Positions 25,917 to 34,834 are shown, numbered from the stretch's first letter. The stretch is DNA of 64,000 nucleotides from Geomicrobium halophilum (GCF_014207655.1 NZ_JACHHJ010000002.1:218185-282184); one strand, 5' to 3'. Program-made: numbers and translations. The notes: generated from the sequence alone by a model not told the origin.

Positions 25917-27088
25917 AAAACAGCTATAAGAGACCCTCCTACGGCTCCGGTAAGAACAATGAGCCAAGGCGGAAGTTTTAAATAAACGAGCATAAAAAAC
26001 AACAAGGCTGCTAAAGCAAAGTCTATTGGGGTGAGGATGGCACTTGTCCATATGGGTTGGTAAAATGCAGAGATGAGTATCCCTACAACAGCTGCATTAA
26101 CCCCCATAAATGCCCCTTTAATCTTACCGTTTGCCCTCAATGAATACCAAAACGGCAATGTTCCTAAAATGAGAAGGAACGCGGGAAGGAAAATTGCAAT
26201 TGTTGCCATTAGACCGCCTGGCCATCCACCAATATCAGCCCCGATATAGGAAGCAAACGTAAAAAGAGGACCCGGAACAGCTTGGGCTGCACCATAACCG
26301 GCAAGAAACGATTCTTCACTAATTAATCCCGTAGGAACAAACTCTCGTTCCAAAAGCGGAAGGACGACATGCCCGCCGCCAAATACTAAAGAACCTGCGC
26401 GATAGAAGCTATCGAGTACGCTAATCCAAGTCATTGAACTAACATTACTTAAAATAGGGAGGCCGACCAACAGTCCGAAAAATAATGTTAAGGAAATTGC
26501 CCCAAACCTTTTTGAGATTGGAAATTTCATGGATAGCTTTTCATTGTTTTGGTTGTTTCTAAATATAAAAAAACCTAATAATCCAGCCACCAGGATAACT
26601 CCAATTTGCGAAAGAAAATGTGGAATCATCAATGTTGCGATTAAAGCAAATAGCGCAATGGTTTTTCTCGTTAAATCCGGTGTTAAGTTCTGAGCCATAC
26701 CGAGGATAGCATGGGCTACCACGGCAACGGCTACAATTTTTAAGCCCTGAATAAACCCTGCGTCTGCTACACCGAACTCCTGTACGATGAATGCGAATAG
26801 GATAAGAGCAATTACGGATGGTAATGTAAATCCAATAAAAGAAATAAAGCCACCGAAAACGCCGCCTCTCATTACTCCGATACCAATCCCAACCTGACTA
26901 CTCGCCGGCCCCGGCAAAAACTGACTTAACGCGACTAAATCAGCGTAACTTTTTTCATCCATCCATTTCCTTCGGCGAACATATTCTTCATGAAAATATC
27001 CCAGATGGGCGATAGGACCGCCAAATGAAGTCAGTCCCAGTCTTGTGGAAACAAGTAATATTTCTAAAAGCTGTTTTAAATAAGGCAT
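25913..27088 (-). CDS. chrA: Chromate transporter, two fused CHR domains
   Basis: This 391-aa membrane protein of the CHR family probably exports chromate by proton antiport. Both CHR domains are visible. The first has TSFGGPIAHLGYFHEEYVRR and LSQFLPGPASSQVG. The second has LVFGGGHVVLPLLEREFV and GAAQAVPGPLFTFASYIGA. ATG 27088 follows GGGAGG at 7-base spacing; the earlier in-frame ATG at 27103 lies upstream of that site. A perfect inverted repeat at 27126-27144 lies about 40 bp upstream and may be the operator. The 3' end overlaps the convergent SDR remnant by 4 bp. Confidence 0.92.
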   Translation of the reverse strand: MPYLKQLLEILLVSTRLGLTSFGGPIAHLGYFHEEYVRRRKWMDEKSYADLVALSQFLPGPASSQVGIGIGVMRGGVFGGFISFIGFTLPSVIALILFAFIVQEFGVADAGFIQGLKIVAVAVVAHAILGMAQNLTPDLTRKTIALFALIATLMIPHFLSQIGVILVAGLLGFFIFRNNQNNEKLSMKFPISKRFGAISLTLFFGLLVGLPILSNVSSMTWISVLDSFYRAGSLVFGGGHVVLPLLEREFVPTGLISEESFLAGYGAAQAVPGPLFTFASYIGADIGGWPGGLMATIAIFLPAFLLILGTLPFWYSLRANGKIKGAFMGVNAAVVGILISAFYQPIWTSAILTPIDFALAALLFFMLVYLKLPPWLIVLTGAVGGSLIAVF

Positions 27089-27125
27089 TATGAAACCTCC
27101 CACTCCCCAAACGACACAAAAAATG

Positions 27126-27144
27126 ATATCGAACTACGATATCG
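27126..27144. promoter_or_regulatory. Inverted repeat, putative operator upstream of chrA
   Basis: GATATCG (27126-27132) and CGATATC (27138-27144) are perfect inverted halves with a 5-bp spacer. The site lies 38 bp upstream of the chrA start, where a repressor would act. No regulator gene is adjacent. Confidence 0.5.
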
Positions 27145-27171
27145 AAATCATATATGATGAAATTTTTACAT

Positions 27172-27966
27172 TCAAGTTATTTTTTCAAAGGATCGAACGA
27201 GGTATTTTTCGATAAATTCTGCCAGTCCATCTTCTTCATGGTGACCGGTGGTAACATCCGCGGCCGTTTTGACTTCATAGCCGGCATTCCCCATGGCGGC
27301 GCTGATACCGGCATGATGCAGCATCTGGATATCGTTTGGGCCATCTCCGATGGCTGCCGTTTCCTCAGGTTTAATGCCAAATGCTCTAATAAGCACTTCA
27401 ATGGCTGCCCATTTGGAAACACCGGGAGCCACTATTTCAAACCCGTTTTCCCAGTCAATGACGTCGGCTGAATTGCTGAACAAATGGGACATATGAGAGC
27501 CATGAGAACCGGTCCTGACGTTGTACTTCAGCACGCTCCGATAATCTGCATGTCGCAAATCGCCGATATACCTTGGTGGCACCTTCCCTTCCCTGGTCCA
27601 CTCATCTACTTCCTTGGATGTCCTTTTGCAATAGAGACCGTCAGTTGAGTGCACAATCACATTGCAAGAAGCCTCATTCGTGACTCGATGAAAATGCGCC
27701 TCATCCAACACAACCGGATTCATCCGGATAACCCTGCCCGTGAATCCATCGTGAATGGCAGCACCATTCAGACAGATCATGGGTGCCATCAAGCTAAGCA
27801 TTCTATGGTAAGGTGTTGTGATCTCGTATTGACGCCCGGTTGCCAGAAAAACTTTAACACCCTGTGTTTTCAATCGGTTGATCGCTTTGACATTCCGCTT
27901 TGAAATCTCATTTGATGACGTCAGCAATGTTCCATCCATATCAATGAACAATGCACGTATATTCAT
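27172..27966 (-). CDS. Cof-type HAD-superfamily phosphatase
   Basis: This 264-aa HAD-IIB hydrolase has motif I FIDMDGTLL with the catalytic Asp pair, a motif II region KVFLATGRQY, motif III Lys in the VSKWAAIEVL segment and motif IV AIGDGPNDIQMLHHAG. Such enzymes dephosphorylate sugar phosphates, FMN or other small phosphoesters; the substrate cannot be told. ATG 27966 follows AAGGAGGAACAAC; an earlier in-frame ATG at 27987 overlaps the ribosome site region. It lies upstream of and in the same direction as chrA, 80 bp away. Confidence 0.9.
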   Translation of the reverse strand: MNIRALFIDMDGTLLTSSNEISKRNVKAINRLKTQGVKVFLATGRQYEITTPYHRMLSLMAPMICLNGAAIHDGFTGRVIRMNPVVLDEAHFHRVTNEASCNVIVHSTDGLYCKRTSKEVDEWTREGKVPPRYIGDLRHADYRSVLKYNVRTGSHGSHMSHLFSNSADVIDWENGFEIVAPGVSKWAAIEVLIRAFGIKPEETAAIGDGPNDIQMLHHAGISAAMGNAGYEVKTAADVTTGHHEEDGLAEFIEKYLVRSFEKIT

Positions 27967-28055
27967 GTTGTTCCTCCTTCCTCTCATACATGAACTATAT
28001 CATCCGAAGATGAAGTGATTATTAACTGTGTGTAATGATTTCATGAAAAATTGGG

Positions 28056-28106
28056 TTTACAAGAACTTCATCATGCTTTACGGAATCTATTAAAACCTTC
28101 TTTAAA
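28056..28106 (+). promoter_or_regulatory. Weak Pho-box-like repeats upstream of phnG
   Basis: TTTACA, TTCATC, TTACGG, ATTAAA and CTTTAA occur every 11 bp from 28056, about 50 bp before phnG. The first fits the Bacillus PhoP consensus TT-x-ACA, while the others are degenerate. PhoP control is plausible but less convincing than at 28653. Confidence 0.35.
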
Positions 28107-28155
28107 CTCTGACTTTATGATTAGAACTGAAAAGAAACAAAAGAGGAGGAATAAG

Positions 28156-28572
28156 ATGCAAGTTAACAAATGGTCTCAAGCATTGAACGATGCGGAATCG
28201 GAAGTTATTCACAATATGGTTTCGCCGATTATAGAACAATATGACATTCATATAATGAAGCCCCCGCAGAGGTCATTGCTCATGCTCCAGTCAAAAGAAA
28301 CGGTTTCGGGAGGTGCTTTTAATCTTGGAGAAACAGAAATCACCGAATGTACGGTATCCATTGAAGATCAATGGGGGTTTGGAGCAGTTATGAATGGTGA
28401 TGGAAAACGCGCTTATTATCTCGCTATTATCGATGCCGTCATTGCCGGTGCTTTTCCCATCACGTTTCATTGGAAGCAAATTATTGAAAAAGAACTTGAA
28501 AAGGTTGCCGCTAAACATTATAAGGATCACGAAAACACAATGAAAACGAAAGTGAGCTTTGAAACCAAGTAG
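28156..28572 (+). CDS. phnG: PhnG, C-P lyase core subunit
   Basis: This 138-aa protein is a subunit of the carbon-phosphorus lyase core complex (PhnGHIJ), which, with the ATP-binding PhnK/PhnL, couples alkylphosphonate to ribose triphosphate and then cleaves the C-P bond. QVNKWSQALNDAESEV, LMLQSKETVSGGAFNLGE, ECTVSIEDQWGFGAVMNG and AYYLAIIDAVI match PhnG. ATG 28156 follows AAAGAGGAGGAATAAG; an upstream in-frame start at 28051 has no such site. It is separated from phnH by the phnDCE transporter genes and has its own upstream region. Confidence 0.88.
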   Translation: MQVNKWSQALNDAESEVIHNMVSPIIEQYDIHIMKPPQRSLLMLQSKETVSGGAFNLGETEITECTVSIEDQWGFGAVMNGDGKRAYYLAIIDAVIAGAFPITFHWKQIIEKELEKVAAKHYKDHENTMKTKVSFETK

Positions 28573-28652
28573 GCCTTCAAGCATCCCCTCTTATACATAT
28601 CAGGAGTTTTTATAGAGTGACATAAGTGATTATAGGCGAAGGGATGATTTTA

Positions 28653-28691
28653 TTTACAAATCTTTAACACTATATATAAATAATATTCATA
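28653..28691 (+). promoter_or_regulatory. Pho-box-like direct repeats upstream of phnD
   Basis: TTTACA (28653), TTAACA (28664), TATAAA (28675) and TTCATA (28686) are spaced exactly 11 bp apart, the arrangement of Bacillus PhoP sites (TT-x-ACA hexamers with 5-bp spacers). The first two match the consensus fully. They lie 50-88 bp before the phnD start, suggesting activation of the phn operon under phosphate starvation. Confidence 0.6.
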
Positions 28692-28740
28692 ATTTTTATG
28701 TATCATTATCAATGGTTAAAAATGAAGGGAGAGGAAACGC

Positions 28741-29676
28741 GTGCTAAAACCAAAAGGCTTAATCGGAATCTTGGGGACAGTCGTTCTGCTTGGAGGTTGC
28801 GGGGGAGAGCAAGAAGGAGATGACCAAGAAGCTACTGCGCAACAGGCGGAATCCGAGGAAACGGAGGAAGAAGGAGATCGCGAAGACTGGCCAGACGAGA
28901 TCCGCTTTGCCGATACAGGTGTGGAAGGAATGGAAGAGTTACAGCGGCAATTTGAACCTTTTCAGGAAGAATTGGAAGAAACGATAGGCATGGACATTGA
29001 GTTCTTTGCAGTGACGGATCGCACGATTGGTTCAACGGCAATGGAATATGATCAAGTGGACGTTCTTCTGGCAGGACCATCGGAGTATGCGCAAATTAAG
29101 TCCGTTGTACCGGATACCGAGTTGCTTGCAGGTATTGAAAGAGATGAGTACCATGCCGCCTTCATCGCACATGAAGATAGTGATATTGGAACATTGGCGG
29201 ATGTAGAGGGCCACAGCATCGCGATGAAAGACCCCGGCTCAACGAGTGGGCATGTAGGACCGAGTGAAATGCTTATCGACGAAGGAATAGACGTGGATGA
29301 AGATGTTGACATTCAACTGTTGGATGATGCCCGTTTTGATGCATTTCTAAATCGTGATGTGGAAGTGTTGGCTACCGGAATTAAGGATTACCACGAAATG
29401 GTTGAAGAGCATGAAGACGAAGGTTTTCGGATAATTGCCGAGGGAGAAACGCTTCCGAACGATGTGTTTGTTGCAAGCCCGGAGCTTCCTGATGACTTAA
29501 TAGAAAACATGCGGGAAAGCATCCTTGAAAATGATGAAGCACTGCTGGATTCGATTCTTGTAACAGGTGAAAATGATAAATATGTTGAGGGTACGTTTAC
29601 GGAAGCTTCTGACGAGGATTACGACAGTATGCGGAACGCTTACGAAGAGTTGGGACTTGATTTATCGGAGGAATAA
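28741..29676 (+). CDS. phnD: PhnD, phosphonate-binding lipoprotein
   Basis: This 311-aa substrate-binding protein of the phosphate/phosphonate ABC family has a signal peptide with lipobox LLGGC (Cys about residue 20) and a very acidic linker. The mature domain has DVLLAGPSEYAQIKSV, the ligand-binding loop DPGSTSGHVGPSEML and LLDDARFDAFLNRDVEV. It delivers phosphonates or phosphate esters to PhnC/PhnE, encoded directly after it. It starts at GTG 28741 after GGGAGAGGAAAC. The binding loop reads PGSTSGH rather than the more usual PASTSGH of the other two PhnD copies here. Confidence 0.9.
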   Translation: MLKPKGLIGILGTVVLLGGCGGEQEGDDQEATAQQAESEETEEEGDREDWPDEIRFADTGVEGMEELQRQFEPFQEELEETIGMDIEFFAVTDRTIGSTAMEYDQVDVLLAGPSEYAQIKSVVPDTELLAGIERDEYHAAFIAHEDSDIGTLADVEGHSIAMKDPGSTSGHVGPSEMLIDEGIDVDEDVDIQLLDDARFDAFLNRDVEVLATGIKDYHEMVEEHEDEGFRIIAEGETLPNDVFVASPELPDDLIENMRESILENDEALLDSILVTGENDKYVEGTFTEASDEDYDSMRNAYEELGLDLSEE

Positions 29677-29696
29677 AAAGAAGGGAGTAGTATTGC

Positions 29697-30491
29697 GTGT
29701 TTTCAGTGACTATGAGCGAAGTAACCAAAGTATACCCCAATGGAACCGAAGCGCTTAAAGCGTTGGATCTTAACATTGGTCCAGGTGAACATGTTGTCAT
29801 TCTGGGTCATAATGGGTCTGGAAAGTCTACCTTATTCCGCTGTATGACAGATTTTGAAAATATAACAGGCGGATATTTGGAGATAGGTGGAAAAGTACCA
29901 GCGAGTTTTAAAAAAAGAAAGGAACGCAGTACATTTCGGCGTAATATCGGATTGGTTTTCCAACATTATCACTTAACCCATAATCTAAGTGTGCTGCAAA
30001 ATGTTCTATTTGGTGCCCTCGGTCGGCAACCATTTCGGAAAGTGTGTGCACCTATTGCGTCCTCAACCTTGAGATTGGAAGCGATGAATGCGCTTGAACG
30101 TGTAGGGATGGAAAGCGTAGCAGGCAATGGTGCGGATGAATTGTCGGGAGGACAGAAACAAAGGGTAGCCATCGCGCGCATGATCATGCAGCGTCCGCGG
30201 ATGATTATGGCGGATGAACCCATTGCCAGCCTAGACCCAAAGGCTGGAAAAGAAATTATGGATCTCCTTGTTTCCATCTGCAGGGAAAATCAACTAACGT
30301 TTATAAGCATTCTTCATCAGATGGATATTGCTCTTGAATATGGAGAACGGATTATTGGGCTGAATCAAGGTGAAGTCCTGATTGACAAGGGGGTTCCCCA
30401 TATTCAACGTTCAGAGCTGCAGAAATTATACATGAGTCCGAAAGAACAAAAAGCGAAATGGAACGAAGGTTTGGTGGAATATGGAGTATAA
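29697..30491 (+). CDS. phnC: PhnC, phosphonate ABC transporter ATPase
   Basis: This 264-aa ABC ATPase has Walker A GHNGSGKST (about residues 39-47), Q-loop GLVFQHYHL, signature ELSGGQKQRVAIAR, Walker B IMADEPIASLD and the switch His in ISILHQMDIALEYG. It powers import by PhnD and PhnE. It starts at GTG 29697 after AAGGGAG, 20 bp downstream of phnD, and overlaps phnE by 11 bp. A second PhnC is encoded at 37753. Confidence 0.93.
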   Translation: MFSVTMSEVTKVYPNGTEALKALDLNIGPGEHVVILGHNGSGKSTLFRCMTDFENITGGYLEIGGKVPASFKKRKERSTFRRNIGLVFQHYHLTHNLSVLQNVLFGALGRQPFRKVCAPIASSTLRLEAMNALERVGMESVAGNGADELSGGQKQRVAIARMIMQRPRMIMADEPIASLDPKAGKEIMDLLVSICRENQLTFISILHQMDIALEYGERIIGLNQGEVLIDKGVPHIQRSELQKLYMSPKEQKAKWNEGLVEYGV

Positions 30492-31281
30492 CCGCCATAT
30501 GCCGAAACGTTTCAAGCTGCCTTCCCCTGCAACGATAATAATCACCATTGGCGGGCTCATTCTATTTATCCTCGGGTTAGGATCTATGGAAATAAGTGCC
30601 GATCGATTCTTTTCCGGCATTGTAAATATGTTTCATTTCATCATCGGTGCTTTCCCGCCTGATTTGGAAAGATTTCAAACAGCACTTGTAGCCATGTATG
30701 AAACCTTTCAAATCGCGTTGGTCGGAACGGTGTTCGGGGTCTTTCTTAGCCTTCCGATTGCATTGCTAGCTTCAAGAAACACAACGCCCCATCCAGTCAT
30801 TGGTTATGTGGCCAAGGGTTTTATATCCCTGCTTCGAACCGTTCCCGATTTAATATGGGCGTTAATATTCGTTATTTCGGTAGGGTTGGGACCTTTCCCG
30901 GGCATGCTGACGATCATGATGGATACGATTGGTTTCTGTGGCCGCTTTTTTTCTGAACGAATCGAAGAAATGGAAAAGGGGCCGATTGAAGCAGTGCAAT
31001 CGACGGGCTCCAATCAAACAGGTGTTATTTTCGGATCTATTCTTCCACTTGGAGTGCCATCCTTTGTGGGAACAAGCTTGTTTGCTGTGGAGAAAGCCAT
31101 TCGCGGTGCCGTGGTTCTCGGGCTGGTTGGTGCAGGTGGAATTGGCGTTGAGCTGTCGGTTGCCATGACGATGCGGCAGTTTGATGAAGCCTTGATGATG
31201 ATTTTGTTGATTTTAGTCGTCGTTATTATTGTAGAACAATGCTCCACCTATATCCGGAAAAAATTCATTGCGAATGCCTAG
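30481..31281 (+). CDS. phnE: PhnE, phosphonate ABC transporter permease
   Basis: This 266-aa inner-membrane permease has about six hydrophobic helices. The MetI-like domain shows FISLLRTVPDLIWALIFVIS, the EAA-like coupling loop AVQSTGSNQTGVIFGSILPL and LVGAGGIGVELSVAMTM. The start overlaps the end of phnC with GGTGG as ribosome site. Together with phnD and phnC it forms a complete transporter placed inside the C-P lyase operon. Confidence 0.92.
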   Translation: MEYNRHMPKRFKLPSPATIIITIGGLILFILGLGSMEISADRFFSGIVNMFHFIIGAFPPDLERFQTALVAMYETFQIALVGTVFGVFLSLPIALLASRNTTPHPVIGYVAKGFISLLRTVPDLIWALIFVISVGLGPFPGMLTIMMDTIGFCGRFFSERIEEMEKGPIEAVQSTGSNQTGVIFGSILPLGVPSFVGTSLFAVEKAIRGAVVLGLVGAGGIGVELSVAMTMRQFDEALMMILLILVVVIIVEQCSTYIRKKFIANA

Positions 31282-31326
31282 GTCCGATAAAACATTAAAT
31301 TAATTTTAAAACCAAGGAGGATAACC

Positions 31327-31932
31327 ATGGCTGAAAACGGGTTAATCGCTAAATCTTCCACGATGGAACAGGATCAAAGTGTTTTTCGTACCTTGCTCGC
31401 TGCAATGGCGAATCCGGGGACGATTCAACGTATTCAACACTATCATGCATCTAATCAGAAATATTTTGCAACGAAAATCTACATAAACATCGCTCATGCC
31501 TTGCTTGACCAGGAAGTCAGTTATTATGTGCACGAAAACCCGGAGTTATCGAAAGCGATCGCGCGGTCTACCTTTTCAAAGGAAGCATCCATCGGGAATG
31601 CGGAATACCTTTTTTTTCAGGGGCTAACAGATACGAATATCATAGAAAGTTTGGAAGGAACGATTCAAACAGGAGAATTGAGCAGTCCTGAGAAAGGCGC
31701 GATGATTTTTCTTCATATCGATGCATTCCAATCCGAGGGTATGAGTTGGACTGGTCCGGGAATCGATAAAAGTGTGGAAATCGCTATGTCCGGTTTAGAC
31801 CAGCAATGGCTAATTTTAAGGGAAAAAGTGAATCAAGAATATCCATTAGGTGTGGACGTGGTATTTTTTACAAGCGCCGGAGATATTTGTGCACTTCCGA
31901 GGACAACGCATATTCAGCAAATGGGAGAGTAA
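31327..31932 (+). CDS. phnH: PhnH, C-P lyase core subunit
   Basis: This 201-aa protein matches PhnH, the core subunit with a PLP-transferase-like fold lacking cofactor. It has VFRTLLAAMANPGTIQRIQH, AHALLDQEVSYYV, GAMIFLHIDAFQ, TGPGIDKSVEI and NQEYPLGVDVVFFTSAGDIC. CCAAGGAGGATAACC precedes the ATG. It follows phnE by 45 bp and precedes phnI by 34 bp, in the conserved H-I-J-K-L-M order. Confidence 0.92.
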   Translation: MAENGLIAKSSTMEQDQSVFRTLLAAMANPGTIQRIQHYHASNQKYFATKIYINIAHALLDQEVSYYVHENPELSKAIARSTFSKEASIGNAEYLFFQGLTDTNIIESLEGTIQTGELSSPEKGAMIFLHIDAFQSEGMSWTGPGIDKSVEIAMSGLDQQWLILREKVNQEYPLGVDVVFFTSAGDICALPRTTHIQQMGE

Positions 31933-31966
31933 CGATTTATTTATTGTATACGAGGGGGTAGAGTGA

Positions 31967-33064
31967 ATGGCCTATGTCACTGTAACCGGAGGTCAAGAAG
32001 CTATTGAGGCAGCAAAAAAATTGGCGGACACCTATCGTTTGGACCCCCAACAGCCTCCATTGGATCCTTCCTTGATCCAAAAACAAATGCGGCTGCTTGT
32101 GGACCGTATCATGAGCGAAGGTGGATTGTACGCACCTGAGCTGGCATCGCTAGCGCTGAAGCAATCGGAAGGCGATACATTTGAAGCGGCTTTCCTACTC
32201 CGGGCGTATCGATCCACTTTGCCAAGAAACCATTACAGCCATGTCCTTGATATGGAAAATATGCGTGTCATCCGTCGTATTTCTTCTTCTTTCAAAGATA
32301 TCCCTGGCGGCCAAGTTCTAGGTCCTACCTATGATTTCACTCATCGGTTGCTTCGTTTTGATCTCATGGATGAACATTTGAGTCGTGACGATCTTTCTGC
32401 ATTAGAGGAATCACTTCCCGATGGGGTCGAGTGGCGGGATAAAAATCTTACGTTTACGAAAGTGGCCGGCATTTTGCGTGATCAGGGACTTTTGGGAAGA
32501 AATCCTGCTTTATCCGATACGGAACCTCCTTTTGACATTACCAGGGAAAAGTATACCAGTCCGGCTCCTCGGTCTGCTCGACTTCAAGCATTAGCGAGAG
32601 GGGAAACCGGGGCGATGATGGCATTGGCTTATAGCAGTATGAGAGGATACGGGGCCGTTCATCCAACCATTGGGGAACTACGTGTCGGGTATGCGCCCGT
32701 GTGCATTCCCCATCCATATCAGGAGGGAGAAAGTGTCTATGTAGGAGAAACGCTCGTCACTGAAGTAGAAACGATCAACAAATTTGCGACAAATGAAGAA
32801 TCCGGAGAAGTTGAATTTTTTCTCGGTTATGGCTGTTGCTTCGGACAAAATGAACTTAAAGCAATTTCCATGGCCATCTTGGATCGCAGCATATCCGATG
32901 GGGGCACAGCTCCTGCCGAAGATGAAGAATTTGTGCTTGAACATATCGACAGCATCGAAGCCAATGGATTTGTTTCTCATTTGAAACTCCCCCATTACGT
33001 GACCTTCCAGTCTAAACTGGATCGAATACGCGCGACCAAGGAAAAACAAAACGGAGGGGAGTAG
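31967..33064 (+). CDS. phnI: PhnI, C-P lyase core subunit (nucleosidase component)
   Basis: This 365-aa protein matches PhnI, which with PhnG, PhnH and PhnL swaps the base of a purine nucleoside triphosphate for methylphosphonate. Hallmarks are MAYVTVTGGQEAIEAAKKLA at the start, LLVDRIMSEGGLYAPELASL, QALARGETGAMMALAYSSMR, HPTIGELRVGYAP and LGYGCCFGQNELKAISMAIL near the end. Length is as expected. GAGGGGG lies before the ATG, and phnJ begins 6 bp downstream. Confidence 0.95.
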   Translation: MAYVTVTGGQEAIEAAKKLADTYRLDPQQPPLDPSLIQKQMRLLVDRIMSEGGLYAPELASLALKQSEGDTFEAAFLLRAYRSTLPRNHYSHVLDMENMRVIRRISSSFKDIPGGQVLGPTYDFTHRLLRFDLMDEHLSRDDLSALEESLPDGVEWRDKNLTFTKVAGILRDQGLLGRNPALSDTEPPFDITREKYTSPAPRSARLQALARGETGAMMALAYSSMRGYGAVHPTIGELRVGYAPVCIPHPYQEGESVYVGETLVTEVETINKFATNEESGEVEFFLGYGCCFGQNELKAISMAILDRSISDGGTAPAEDEEFVLEHIDSIEANGFVSHLKLPHYVTFQSKLDRIRATKEKQNGGE

Positions 33065-33070
33065 TGCCAA

Positions 33071-33934
33071 ATGAAAACAGCGCAGGAGCACAACCAATCA
33101 TACAATTATGCTTTTCTTGATGAACCTTCAAAAAGGGAAATTCGCCGTAAGACATTAAAAGCGGTTGCTATCCCGGGCTATCAAGTTCCTTTTGCATCCA
33201 GGGAATTACCGATTGCCAGAGGGTGGGGAACAGGAGGCTTGCAGCTTACCTTGTCGCTTATCGGTGATGACGATTGTGTCAAAGTCATCGATCAAGGAAG
33301 CGATGACAGTGTGAATGCCGTCAGCATACGAAATTTGGTACAAGAGACGACAAACGTCTCTGTCACTACACAGACTGAAGCAGCTACCATTATCCAGTCT
33401 CGTCATCGCATTCCGGAAGTCCCGTTGACACCCGAACAAGTTTTAGTTCTTCAAGTGCCTAAACCGGAACCGTTGCGCAATGTAGAATCGAGTGAAAAAC
33501 GCACGAGGATACAGCACGGAGAAAAAAATTACAACGCGATGTGGTTAGAGTTATACGAAGACATTGTCAAGTGGGACCATGCCTTATTTGATGCGGACTA
33601 CCCTGTGATGGTTCACGGACGCTACTTGATGGCGCCTAGCCCAATTCCCCGCTGGGATACCCCCAAGTTGCATCAATCTTCGTTTTTGACTTTACTGGGC
33701 GCAGGTCGTGAGAAAAAAATTTATGCTGTACCACCCTATACCGACGTTGAGCCTCTTCAATTTGATGATTACCCGTTTCAAGTTGAATCTTTTAACAGTA
33801 AAGCTTGCACTCGCTGTGGATCGACTGATGTTTTTCTGGAAGAAAATACAGATGAAACGAATGGAGAGGTGCATTATCAATGTTCAGATACAGCCTACTG
33901 CAACAAAGTGCTGGACGAGAAAGGGGGACGTTAG
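33071..33934 (+). CDS. phnJ: PhnJ, radical-SAM C-P lyase
   Basis: This 287-aa enzyme cleaves the carbon-phosphorus bond of 5-phosphoribosyl 1-phosphonate by radical chemistry, releasing an alkane and the cyclic phosphate. The Gly-rich loop ARGWGTGGLQLTL includes the expected radical glycine. The 4Fe-4S Cys set appears as CTRC, then CSDTAYC about 20 residues later (C-x2-C-x21-C-x5-C), the unusual PhnJ arrangement. It sits 6 bp after phnI, and phnK starts 1 bp after its stop. Confidence 0.95.
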   Translation: MKTAQEHNQSYNYAFLDEPSKREIRRKTLKAVAIPGYQVPFASRELPIARGWGTGGLQLTLSLIGDDDCVKVIDQGSDDSVNAVSIRNLVQETTNVSVTTQTEAATIIQSRHRIPEVPLTPEQVLVLQVPKPEPLRNVESSEKRTRIQHGEKNYNAMWLELYEDIVKWDHALFDADYPVMVHGRYLMAPSPIPRWDTPKLHQSSFLTLLGAGREKKIYAVPPYTDVEPLQFDDYPFQVESFNSKACTRCGSTDVFLEENTDETNGEVHYQCSDTAYCNKVLDEKGGR

Positions 33935-33935
33935 C

Positions 33936-34790
33936 ATGTCCCTTGTAGAATCCCCTTTGCTGAGCATCCGCAATTTTTATAAAAAGTATGGGGACGGGTG
34001 CCTTTTTTGCACAACGGACAGTGAATCCGAAAACCCTTATATGGACGGAAATCGATGCCTTGAATGTGGAACGGTCTGGGCTTGTAGAAATTTGAACTTT
34101 GATTTATACCAAGGGGAAATTCTCGGCATTGTCGGGGAAAGCGGCTCCGGGAAAAGTACATTGGTTAAATCATTGTTTTTCAATGAGGAACCTACCTATG
34201 GAGAGATGTATTTAGCATCTTATCGAGATGGAGAGCAAAATGTTTTCGATTGTTCCCATCAAACGAAAAGATATTTGCAAAACCATGAATTGGGGATGGT
34301 TGATCAAAATCCTTATCATGGTTTGAGAATGGACTACTCCAGCGGTGGGAATATTGCCGAAAAATTGATTGCTGCGGACTACAGTCACGTGGGGCAAATG
34401 GTGGAACGTGCAGAAGAGTTGCTGGAGAAAGTGGAAATTCCGGTAGCTCGAATGAATGAACCTCCCCGGAAATTCAGTGGAGGAATGCAACAACGTGTGC
34501 AAATTTCAAAAGCGCTGGCCAATCGCCCTCCCTTATTACTTTTGGGCGAAATTACCACCGGATTGGACCTTTCCGTTCAGGCACGTGTACTCGATTTGAT
34601 CCGCACGATTCAACAGGAGTTAAAGGTTTCCATGATTGTAATCTCTCATGATCTTGGAGTTATTCGCATGCTAACCGATCGCACCTTAGTGTTGAATCAA
34701 GGGCGGATTGTGGAAAACGGACTGACAGATCAGATTATGGAAGATCCTCAACATGCGTACACGCAACTTCTCGTCCATTCATTGTTGTAG
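33936..34790 (+). CDS. phnK: PhnK, C-P lyase-associated ABC ATPase
   Basis: This 284-aa ABC protein docks on the C-P lyase core; it is not a transporter. Walker A is GESGSGKST, the signature is FSGGMQQRVQISKAL and the D-loop is TGLDLSVQARVLDL. Two oddities are seen. A CLFC/CLEC four-Cys insertion (about residues 20-48) precedes the Walker A and may bind zinc. The Walker B region reads LLLLGEITTG, where Asp-Glu-Pro is expected, so the Mg-binding Asp is replaced by Gly. ATG 33936 follows AAAGGGGGACG; a longer upstream reading frame overlaps phnJ and is not used. Confidence 0.92.
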   Translation: MSLVESPLLSIRNFYKKYGDGCLFCTTDSESENPYMDGNRCLECGTVWACRNLNFDLYQGEILGIVGESGSGKSTLVKSLFFNEEPTYGEMYLASYRDGEQNVFDCSHQTKRYLQNHELGMVDQNPYHGLRMDYSSGGNIAEKLIAADYSHVGQMVERAEELLEKVEIPVARMNEPPRKFSGGMQQRVQISKALANRPPLLLLGEITTGLDLSVQARVLDLIRTIQQELKVSMIVISHDLGVIRMLTDRTLVLNQGRIVENGLTDQIMEDPQHAYTQLLVHSLL

Positions 34791-34834
34791 ACATCATCCT
34801 TACTGAAATTTCAAATGGGAAAGGCTGAACGTGA

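Noticed and set aside
33708-33935. N-terminal extension of PhnK upstream of 33936
   Set aside because: It overlaps the conserved 3' part of phnJ including its iron-sulfur cysteines, and a strong ribosome site supports ATG 33936.
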